Assembly: GCA_030295235.1 (NCBI GenBank)
Contig: AP026136.1
Span: 868,001-932,000 of the forward strand
Origin: Fistulifera solaris
Lineage: Eukaryota; Bacillariophyta; Bacillariophyceae; Naviculales; Stauroneidaceae
Length of the DNA: 64,000 nt
Direction: 5' to 3'
Notes under the pieces: model-generated
The model's database searches: none
Told to the model about the DNA's origin: nothing
What the model saw: only the letters and a program-made list of their open reading frames with translations
Position numbers and translations under genes: made by a program
Shown here: piece after piece, positions 31,408 through 41,178 of the stretch
Numbering within the stretch: the stretch's first letter is position 1
Layout of the letters: every line of letters begins with the position of its first letter

Positions 31408-34119
31408 ATGGTGAAACGAACACGAAAGGAACATTACGTCGAAGGGTTTGGCGACGGCTCAGCTCCTGAGATTAAGAAGGATCACCCAGATCAAGATCAA
31501 AAACGCGATAGACTTTCACATCACGTTCGCCATGACAAACTAAAGATAACAACTGAACATATTCGCAATGGAAAAGCACAACAACATGCGCAAGATTTTC
31601 ACGGCTATTATCCACCCGGAGATCGGTGGGACCCATATTTAAATGGCGGACACGAAAGAATTCGCGGATATCATCATTCAATTGGCGTAGTGGATCAGTG
31701 GCAATATTCCGTGTTCGCTCTTGTCGCGTCCGTAGTTCTCATGATCGCACTCTGCTTGCATTTGATCTCGGACGGTGCAAATGAACGAAGGAAACATAAA
31801 TATGCCTCTAGAAGCCGGCGAGAAACGCCAAGTCGTATGCAAAAGAAGACAGATATTTGGATACCCGATGTTGATGAAAAGCGCCAAAAAGAAGAACAGC
31901 AGCAACTGGATACTCAAGCAAGTAGGCCATTGCATGCATTTCAAAATCCGTACCCGGCTCGTCTTCAACAAAGAGTTCCCCAGCGTATTGCAACGCCCGA
32001 TCCTTCTCCAATAGTCGTTAAAGCTGTGACAAATGCTGCTGCACGACCTACAGTATCTGGAGCATCTCATCTTTCCAAAGGAGACCCATTCGCGACGCAA
32101 AGTACCTACATGAATCCTTCGGGAGGAGGCATGTTATATCGTGCTCCAGAGTCAATGGTCCGCACTCCAGCTCGAACCAATATGTCTTCTTCGATGCTGC
32201 CTTTACCTGGCGAAGCACTGTCCGCACATAAACGCACGCCATCACGCCACGAGCATCATTTCGGTGGTCCTTCGCCTCTCCGGAACCCTCTTGCCAATAG
32301 CAACCCGACAACACCGATATATGATAAGCCGCTGAACCAAATGTATGCCACCCAGCGAGCCATTGCACTGGAAAGTCGTGTCTCGTCATTTGGATCATTG
32401 GTAGGAACAGATTCTTTAGATGATAGTGGTCCTCTGGATGAAGAAGCGGGGACACCTAGCGGTAACCTACGATACGCAGATCCATTGGACTTTGGGGGTT
32501 CCGCTTCGTTTGAATGTTCGCATGGAAGTGATGATGTTGATGAAACTGAGCGAATGACAGGACGCTCGAAGCCTCGACCTTTCCATGGCATGCCGCCAGA
32601 TTGGACGCAAGAAACGCCTCGTGCCACGAATTCGAAATCTGTCCTACCATCTGGCGCTCTCGATATCATGTCGACGCGTAATAGCGATCCATGGCACAAT
32701 ATTAGTCTACAGCCTCCGTCAGGTGATGGCTCTTTGGCATTCGCCTCTCCTCCAGTTGCGAAGCGTCGACACAACGATGCAGATGAATCTGATTATCGAA
32801 TACCATTTGTTCCTCACTTGGGTCCAGAGTATCTGCACCTCCGGCATCGATAAACATCAATGCCCTTCGGTTGCATCAAATGGAATCAGGCAGCGTCCCA
32901 CACTGGGCAGCGGAATCATTTTCAGAAGCTATTCTTGGAAACGAATATTCAGAGGAATCGTCCTCGTCAAGTTCCGCAGTTGATAAGATACCGTCGAACG
33001 ACCCAAGAGCGGGGATAGATCACAAACGAAAGTCGCTTATCGATTTTACTAACTCAGCCGCTTCTCTCCAAGGAGCCATCGATTTCGATAAATTGGAGTT
33101 GATCGAGGTCATCGGCGGTGGCGGCTTTGGGCAAGTTTGGAAGGCTAAGTGGCGCGGAACACCTGTTGCAGTCAAGATACTTACAGGTTCAGCACAAAGT
33201 AAGCATGTGCCCAGGGCAGTGCTGGAGGAATTTGCGGCTGAAATCAATCTATTGAAGGGAATGCAACACCCCAATATATGCTTGTACATGGGCGCTTGTG
33301 TGGTGCCCCCAAACCGTGCAATCGTAACAGAACTAGCTGCTCACGGATCTTTGTGGGATGCGTTGCGCTTACCTCTGGATTCACCATTTACTGCGTGCGA
33401 CGGTGTATCACACAATGGTTGGCCGACTTCATTATTTGAGCCCGATCCACGCCATGGTACACCCCCATCACATCGATATCCTAATCAACCTCCAGTTCCG
33501 CCAAAGTATCAATGGCCTTGGGTATTGGTAAAGAAAGTTGCAGTTGGAGTCGCTCGTGGTATGGCGTATCTGCACGGTGGTGATCCCCCTATTCTGCATA
33601 GGGACCTTAAGTCGGTAAGGCACATCCAGGTTGTTTCACTTGATTGTTTTCGATGAAATAAACTGCTGCTTACTCAATTCCCCGCATGATTTTTTTATTT
33701 AGGCCAACATATTGCTGGACGAAAGCTACAATCCGAAAGTATGTGATTTTGGGTTGAGTCGTTTGAAGGCTCAAGAACGTAGCATGACAGGCAATTGCGG
33801 AACAGTTCAGTGGATGGCTCCAGAGGTTCTCGCTAATCAATCATACAATGAGAAAGCCGATGTTTTCAGTTTTGGCATTATATGCTGGGAATTACTGACG
33901 AGGCAATGTCCGTATGAAGGAATGACGGCAATTCAATGTGCGCTAGCTGTCCTCAATCGTGATAGTAGACCCGAAATGCCAAAATGGTGCCCCCCTTGCT
34001 TGTATGCAATCATTCGATCTTGTATCAAAAAGAATCAAGACGAGCGACCAACTTTCGAGCAATTACTGCGAGAATTTGAAGGACTTCCCGACGCCTCACC
34101 TGTCAGTGGTCGTATTTAA
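31408..34119 (+). CDS. Membrane-anchored TKL/Raf-like protein kinase
   Basis: From ATG 31408 one transmembrane helix (about residues 98-120, VFALVASVVLMIALCLHLI) follows a charged N-terminus. A Ser/Pro-rich linker of about 350 residues comes next. The kinase domain has GGGGFGQVWKAKW, VAVKIL, HRDLKS, then across an 88-nt intron (33615-33702) ANILLDE, DFGLSR and GTVQWMAPE, the TKL/CTR1-Raf pattern. The linker and kinase lie in different frames. A 68-nt GT-AG intron (32822-32889) joins them in phase and gives 851 residues, though its donor (GTCCAG) is weak, so a one-base error near 32854 is the alternative. A Pro-rich insert of about 50 residues (HNGWPTSLFEPDPRHG) sits before the catalytic loop. 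Two separate genes remain possible. Confidence 0.85.
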
Positions 34120-34248
34120 TGTGGCATAACTTTATCGCATTGTTGCTATTATTTTATAAGGATATTCTATCTTTCTTCTGTGATGCGTATCTTCTTGAGC
34201 TTATTCTCTTGATTAATAAATGTTCTAGAAAGTTGTAAAGGGCATTAT

Positions 34249-35241
34249 TCACGTAGACGCCATTATAGCACGCTGCTTGCCGTTGTCACGAATTTCATCA
34301 AAGGCAGAAACGTTTTGATCAATAGTCGCCTGCCCAAAATCTTCCTCGCATTGCGACATGACAATTTGCAACGGTTGGACAGTAGCGTACGCTATGTCTT
34401 GTGTGATAGCTCCTGATTCAGCGAGATTACGAAACCAAGACGGAATCTCTTCTTCCAGAACATTCATCCGCAAACAAACATCTCGCGCAAACGTACAACA
34501 ATTCTTTCTCAACAAGTCATAATCGACACCCATGTACTCGGGAAGCATTTCTTTTATTATCTGACGTCCATCGATGTACTTCTCAACTTCTATTCGGTCT
34601 TCACCGGAATTATCCGGTCGGGGAACTCGTTTCCACTTTCGTCTCGTCACAATGCGCTGCCCCAAATCTATTGTTGTTCGATATTGGTAGCCCAAAGAAT
34701 GCTTAGGCTTACTGGTGAAGATGCCCGTCCTTCCTGGGATATCAGTGGATCCAAAGGCATATTCGATACCGTTGATGTCTACCCCCACATGATAGGCCCC
34801 AGTCCCAAGTTCATGCAATGCCGAGTTTACTTCACTAAAACACTTTCCTATGGCGCACACGCAGCCCCATGGAAGCTCCATTAAAGTGTCGTTCGGTATC
34901 AGGTCATAGATATGCAGCATGACTGAGTTTGAATGAACAGGACCAGATGCAACAACGCGGTTTTTTCGGTAGGTTTTACGTGTTGTTCGTGTCGATGAAC
35001 TTTCAAATGAGTTCTTGTCAAGGCCCAGTAGAGAGTTTGATGATGCTGGACCAAGCGAGAGGCTTTCATCATTAGATGTCACCCCATCGACTGATAGTGA
35101 ATACGAAAAGCTCGAGGCTGGAGAAGAGAGAGATATGTCAGCATCGCTAGAGCGACCTAACCTTTCGCGCGATTTCATGAATCGACCAAGGGATCTTTCA
35201 TCTTTATCGAAAGTACTCTCCGACTGGCTTTTATCCGACAT
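34249..35241 (-). CDS. PPPDE/DeSI-type isopeptidase
   Basis: Thiol isopeptidase predicted to remove SUMO or ubiquitin. A Ser-rich disordered head of about 105 residues precedes the PPPDE fold: VMLHIYDL, then YHVGVDINGIEYAFGS, which carries the catalytic His, and DYDLLRKNCCTFARDVC, which carries the catalytic Cys. IPSWFRNLAE closes the domain. Most relatives read NCN/NCNHF at the active site. Here it is NCCTF, giving two adjacent Cys. A basic insert (VTRRKWKRVPRPD) interrupts the fold. The 330 residues come from one exon starting at ATG 35241. Confidence 0.87.
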   Translation of the reverse strand: MSDKSQSESTFDKDERSLGRFMKSRERLGRSSDADISLSSPASSFSYSLSVDGVTSNDESLSLGPASSNSLLGLDKNSFESSSTRTTRKTYRKNRVVASGPVHSNSVMLHIYDLIPNDTLMELPWGCVCAIGKCFSEVNSALHELGTGAYHVGVDINGIEYAFGSTDIPGRTGIFTSKPKHSLGYQYRTTIDLGQRIVTRRKWKRVPRPDNSGEDRIEVEKYIDGRQIIKEMLPEYMGVDYDLLRKNCCTFARDVCLRMNVLEEEIPSWFRNLAESGAITQDIAYATVQPLQIVMSQCEEDFGQATIDQNVSAFDEIRDNGKQRAIMAST

Positions 35242-35760
35242 GACTTTTTAGAACAATGAGATTCTCCTGCAATTATCTTCCGCTCAAATAAGTGCCTAAT
35301 GGCTGTTGAATCAAAGCAACTCTTTCACGAAGAATAATGAGATCAGGCATGATCTGCAGACTGCGTACGAAACGAAAATCAGATCCGTTGCATAAATACA
35401 CAAATATACATAAACCTAAGTAACTATGCAACAGGTCTGTCACTTAGACACATTCGGCACTCAACTGCTATATTTTATAGAGAGAGGTGTGAAAAGGATT
35501 TTTCAACCGCCCTTGTAAGGCATCCGTTGCGACAATCTGACTTCCGTTGGCAACAGCTTCCGATTTTTGAGTTTTTGCACCGTTTTCTCGTTATCCTTTT
35601 CCTTAATGCTCTGACTGCGCCGTGGAATTGGATCTTTTTTAAATTATTGTGCGCACGTCTTTAATCCTTCGGGTTATCCGGTTTGGTGAGAGAGTTGTTT
35701 TGTTCGGAAGACGGCATCAATCATTGACTTCGTGTTCTGTATTCCCAGCAAAAGATCTCT
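35242..35760. promoter_or_regulatory. Divergent 5' region
   Basis: About 520 bases between divergent starts. AT-rich up to 35650. No gene or known site seen. Confidence 0.35.
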
Positions 35761-37431
35761 ATGGGCTGCTGTTACAGCTCACCACATTCCAAGCGAAAGT
35801 ACCGTCTCGTCGATTCAGGCGATCTGGACGAGGTAGATGTTCCTCTTCGGTGCGTCTCATCGTAATTTCCGCTGATTTGCAGTTCCCAAACGCCACTTTC
35901 TCACATTGATTGTCGGGACCTGCTAGTTATTTCGGTACAAATAGAGCCGGCTCGAATTTAGTGCCTGACGATTGCGGCGCTTTCTATTCAGCCTATCTCG
36001 ATGATTTTTTGCCTGTAAATGCCGAAGTGGTTCTATATGAAGCAGAAATTGATCACGGCCAGGCATTTCGTTGCTGTAGTGCACTGACACTTCCACTGGA
36101 GTTTTTATTCAAAGTGCCTTCGGCTGTTTTTTCGGGATTGATTTCGACCCTCCTCCACTGCTCCTTTGATCAACCGTGGTGTTGGGTCCGTAAGGAGTAC
36201 AGTACGAGGACATTCTTTCGAGTCTACGGTAACCGTATTGAGATCAATCAGCCGCAATTACGCGTTCCGTTCGGTTTTCTAGGATGCGGCAGCTGGAATA
36301 GCGACCAGAGTGTCAACCACGCTTTTGATCGGGGAGCGTTTGGATTTTCAGTTGTTAGAGGCTATTCCAGTGAGCACGCTTGTCTCGTCTTTCCTGTTTT
36401 CGGTGGCGTCGTAGCTCGTCATAGATGTCAATGTAACGGGCCCATGTGGAATAGGATGTTTACAGATTGCGGTAAGAGTGCTGTGCACGGTTCCAGATCT
36501 ATTACTTTGTGTCGCTCATCATTGCTTTGACGATGCTATTTTCGAGTGCAATAGGTGGTTGGTGGTAGGTTGCGCCAATGAATAATTGTTCTGTATGCAT
36601 ATCGATTACTGTCCAGTTGGAGCTTACCATTTCACTTTATAGGTGTGACGAGTGGCTCTGCCTTTATTGTTGCTGTACGTACAAGTATAGGGGCCTAGCT
36701 CATCCAGATGAAACCACATTTGCAGCGTCGATCGCTTTGCAAGCGTTTTTCGAGGGGCGGGATCTTTCCAAGAACGACATGGATAAGTGTATCGCATACT
36801 GGAGAGATAATATCTCGGAGCAAACAGACCCTTCGAGACGAAAGCGACCGGTATGTTGCGAGCCCTTGTGTGCTCCGTGCTGCACTCTCTCTTGCATTCA
36901 GCGCCTAGTACATCCGAAACGCAATATACCATACAAAGAGGATGATGTTTCGGAGGAACTAGGGGAGGTGCGTATGAAATGAATGTGATTTGGAGCTTGC
37001 GGTTGTGTATCGCATAGTCTTATTGGCTGACCCTGTACCTTCAGGTATACCGGAGATACAATGCCGAAGCAGAGAGTCAAATACAAAATTACAATTCGTT
37101 CTATGCACCTGTCAGACTGTCTACATTTTGCCGTGCCTGGGGATGTCGTCGAGTGTGTGGACGTAAGGGTGTTTTTTTCTGTACGGAAGGATGCAATCAT
37201 TGCGATCGAAAAGCTGGTGATCCAGCTCCTCCTTTGGATGTCCACGACTTTGATGATGAATGCGATGCTTCTACCGTTCTCATAAAAGTCCTTGGTCCTC
37301 CTCCTGCCAATATTTATATCCATCGATGGCGATGGGATCCAGAATTGCAGAAGAATGTATTAGATGAGTATTCCTCGGTTAAACGAGCAAATTTGGAGGT
37401 CGCGATTGAAGAATCCGAGAAAGATGTATGA
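35761..37431 (+). CDS. Cys-rich protein with N-terminal lipidation motif, unknown family
   Basis: Starts MGCCYSS (ATG 35761), a classic site for N-myristoylation at Gly2 plus palmitoylation at Cys3/4. Exons: 35761-35849, 35883-36471, 36643-36967 and 37045-37431. The first intron is only 33 nt (GTGCGT...TTGCAG, with a CTGAT branch-like site). Conserved-looking stretches include VYGNRIEINQP, HAFDRGAFGF, VVARHRCQCNGPMWNRMF, CDEWLCLYCCCTYKYRGLAHP, and RAWGCRRVCG with a Cys-rich FFCTEGCNHCD. At least one base is missing in GGG 35914-35917, and a second single-base discrepancy lies before exon 3. Correcting both gives about 463 residues. Clustered Cys, like PLAC8 proteins, suggest membrane association. 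Family not recognised. Confidence 0.65.
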
Positions 37432-37864
37432 TGCTATTTATAACAAGGAGGCGAGATCTTCGTAGCACTTTTTCTGGAAGCTTTGTTGCAACCTATCACT
37501 ACTTTGATTAAAAATTCTTTGTAAACTTAGACGTTACATTTTACTACGTGAAAGAGGAGCCGAAAGACCTAGTTGGCCCATTGAAACGTACGGTAAGGTT
37601 ATGAGCTGTGACGTGTTGCGTTCGTCAGTCAGTTTTCGTCCGTGTGTCTGCATCATCGCATCGCATGCATGCGATTTATTGTGATGTGTGCGAGATGCCT
37701 GGAAGCAAAAAAAAGAAGTAAGAGAATCATCATCTGCGAAACAAGAAAGCGTGCATGCGACGCTTTCGGTTCCCTTACAAACATATTTCTGCTCGTCTTG
37801 ACTCGATGAGGCTCCGATACTCTCTTTGCCGGCAGCGCTTGCTGTCTTTCCTCCTCCTCCTTCG
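37432..37864. other. Intergenic / 5' leader of F1-alpha-like gene
   Basis: About 430 bases. An out-of-frame ATG at 37806 opens MRLRYSLCRQRLLSFLLLLR, which looks like a mitochondrial presequence. It would fuse to the next gene if one base were added before 37865. Confidence 0.4.
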
Positions 37865-39762
37865 ATGGGATGGATGCAACTTTCTATTTCAGCATCACGT
37901 CAATCATCAACGCTTGCCTCTGCAGTAAGCGTAAAAGCTTTAAAAGCTACAGTGAACACATTAGATGAGCTCGCACCTGCGCTGATGCAGAAAGATGAAA
38001 CCCCGATTGCACGAGGTACTGTGGTGGCCAATTTTCCGGGAGGTTTTGCAGCGATCAAGCTCGACGACGGCAACGACGAAGCAACATCGACTGCACCCGA
38101 AGTGATTGATTTGACGAACAGTGCTGCTGCTGTAGCTGCTGCTAAAGCGGCAGCGAGCGGATCAGGTTGCTCGTATGGCGACTTACAAGGAAAACGTGTG
38201 CAGTTCTCTCACGGATCGTCGGGTGTTGTTGTCTGCCATCGTCCTCCGATTGCTTTCGTTCTAGCCGCCGACGAATCATCTGCCGAACATATGGAAAGCG
38301 CGCACATTTTTCGAGATATGGCAAATGTTTCCGTCTTCGGCGAGGCTTGTATAGTGGACTGTTTTGGAAAGGCTATCGAGAGCGCGGTGAAAGAAGGATC
38401 AATGGAACGTCCTATTTTTGCCCCAATACCTCAAGTAAAAGACATTGCACTCATTAACAGCCCGATGCTGACAGGAACCACCATGATTGATTCCCTAGCT
38501 CCCATTGGGCGAGGGCAAAATATGCTCTTTGTTACATCGGATCGGAAGAGTGCGCAAGGATACGCAATGGATCTTGTGCGAACACAATTGAGAAACGGAG
38601 GAAGCACAAAGTGTGTGTACGCGATTACAGATGGACAGGAGAACATTCTTCAACAGTTAGAAAAGCATGACATTGCCGACAAAGTCACTGTGATTGTCCC
38701 AAATTCGAGAAGCGGCAAGAGCGAAACCGCTCAAGCAGCCGAGGCAGTTACAATGGCCGGCACGGCGTGCGCCATCGGAGAAGCTTTCGCGCTGGAGGAA
38801 GGGGCACACTCGCTGGTTATAATTGATACCATTGATCAGCATAAGAAACTGTGGGATGCGACTACTCGGACTTTGGTTGACGTGTTTGGTGTTGAGGCGG
38901 TTGTGGAAGGTGACCGAAATGGCGGAGCGTCTTCCGAAATGCGCTCCTTTACTCATCACTTATCCAGCGATCCGCACAATACAAAGCTAGCAGGGGGAGG
39001 AGGGAGTGTCACGCTGCTTCTACTGACAACAGTGCCTGAACCAAGTACGGATGAGAATACGGTGTACGACGAGAGTTTGTTTGAAGGAAGCCCAGCAAAA
39101 ATTTTAGAGCGCATCAATCTACTTACCAAGCGTGGAATCCCTCTAACTGCTGCAAATCTGAGAAAAATTGACATTCCTATACCGTCAACAGCGGAAGGAG
39201 CCCGCCGCTTCGCTTTGCAGCATGTAGACGATCTAATAAGTATGTCAGATGGGCAGATATGGATGGATGATCGTCTGAAAGGAAAACAAGAACCCCTTTA
39301 GACCCTCAACGTAGCGTCACTAGAATTGGTATTGGAGCTGATACCGATTCAAGAGCAGATGCTCCTGCTTTGAGACGAGTTGTGGAAGGCTTACGCCTTG
39401 ACCTCTCACAAGCTGCCAATATGGATGGAGCAGAGACAACTGCTGCGTCAAAAAAACAAATACAAAGACAGCAATCACTTATATTAGCAATGTATCAGAA
39501 ACCTGGTAGCGGTGGACGCAGGCTCTCCGAATCTTGCGTAGCGCTCCTAGCGGCATACAACGGGTTTCTGACCGAATTCATCGAAAAAGGTGCCGTTTCT
39601 GGATCGACAGCAGGGCTCCAGTTGATGGAGGATCTTTTGCGGTATGTGGGAACAAAGGAAACTAAGTGCATGGATGAAATTGACCAATCTATGGATTTAT
39701 CCGAAGAATCCCGCGTTAAGCTTGCAAAAGCAATCGAATCTTTCTTCGATAACAAAATTTGA
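37865..39762 (+). CDS. Divergent F1-ATPase alpha-subunit paralog lacking the P-loop
   Basis: The whole length follows ATP synthase alpha. TGTTMIDSLAPIGRGQ is clear, but the next segment reads TSDRKSAQGYA where a normal alpha has the GDRQTGKT Walker A. The counterparts of the catalytic-interface end (DGQIWMD, then SVTRIG with the Arg-finger position kept) and the C-terminal helices are present. The frame breaks in C4 39293-39296. One added C joins QEPP to LDPQRSVTRIG and gives 632 residues, about 120 longer than bacterial alpha. An Ala/Ser-rich insert (SAAAVAAAKAAASG) lies in the beta-barrel. Mitochondrial routing is likely if the upstream ATG 37806 is used. It cannot bind nucleotide normally, so a structural or regulatory role is inferred. 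Confidence 0.8.
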
Positions 39763-41178
39763 TTAGATGGAAAGTTGAAATTCCATGTATTGGTAGCAAG
39801 TAGCAAGTTGATTATTTGCCGTTCGTTTGTTGGAGTATTCATTCTTGCGAAGACATACTCTATGTAAGCTCTAGAAAGCAGCCGGAGCCCGGAGCGCTTG
39901 CGCTTGGAACTTGGGACCGACATGAGAAATCAAGCATGGATTCAAACCAAGCTCTAAGAAAATCCAACTCGCGACTAGAGCTAGAGAGACCGCTGGATGA
40001 TGCTTCGTGTTCGTGCTTCATGCCAAAGTATTGACCATTCTAAATTTGGCTCCGGTCCCCGATCTTGGCCTTATAGTGGCTGTCTTAGAGAGGTCGGTCG
40101 TTATGCCCTGAACTTTGGCTTTTGTATGCTCTTCGCTGTGAGCGAGGGCGCGGCAACAAGGCAACATACCCAGACTCGCGAGCGGAGTGCCGGATAACCT
40201 TAGCACGTGAACCTTTTAGCTTTTAGCCCAAAGAAATCTACTGAGTAACATCTTATTTCTTATTTAGCCCTTGGCCCCTAAAAAACGGGAATGAATGCAT
40301 AGTTCGGCCCTTGAAGACTTTTGCAACACTTGGTTCTTGGTTATTGTCTAGCGTAAATTGTGAAAGTTGAAGGTGACGTAGGAATCGACGTTAACTTCTA
40401 TAAAGCATGGGGCTCATGGCTCATTAGTAAAAGAACGTTCGGTTTGCGGTTTGCGCTTTTAACTTTCAAATTTTCACTGAGGATTGTGAAGTGACATGTG
40501 ACATTTGACATTTGATAGGCGACATGTGACCCTTTTATGACCCTTTTGTGACCGAAGGATTATTTCTGATTTCCGCTGTATTTTGTACTGGCTGTCGCTT
40601 AGTTTATGTTTGATACTTTTACATATTCTACTCCTACCAGCTCCCGCCATTTTGATAATTGATTTTGTGGTCATAAGTACTAGTATGTATTATCAAGTCA
40701 CATTTGGCGATTAAGTCTTCCGTTGGATACAGCTTAACCGATAGTCCCATTAACAGGTCGTGATTTGTCAGGCGAAGTTAAAAAAATTCGTACAATTTTC
40801 TTTATGGTCGCACATGGAGTACATTTACGTTGCTAAAAACAAAGAAGGCGACGCGAAAGGCGCGAAAAGACCTGGTACTTTTGTACGCGTCCAGGCGTTG
40901 AATATGTACTGACTGGGGTAGGGTCCAGACTTTTTCGTCGCCAAAGTCGGTAATGCACATCTATGCGAAAAATTTAATGAAAGTAACCTGCTTTAATAAA
41001 CTTTGAGCTATATTTTTAGATACAGTCGATCTTACCCCAGTTTCCTAATTACATTGAGCAGTATCGACGCTGCCGGCGTTTTAGTCATAAGTCCCCTAAA
41101 ATTCAGTGAGGAGTTGCTTCGGACACTTACGGAGTTTGCGGTACCGGTACGTTGGGTGTTTCCGGGACGTATCCCACA
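39763..41178. other. Long intergenic region, low-complexity islands
   Basis: About 1.4 kb, the largest gap. Contains GTGACATGTGACATTTGACATTTG-type short repeats at 40490-40530 and a GGTACCGGTACG palindrome near 41140. Short open frames are uninformative. No gene called. Confidence 0.45.

Noticed and set aside
32256-32774. 172-codon minus-strand frame in the kinase linker
   Set aside because: Lies in a disordered coding linker; product has no motif.
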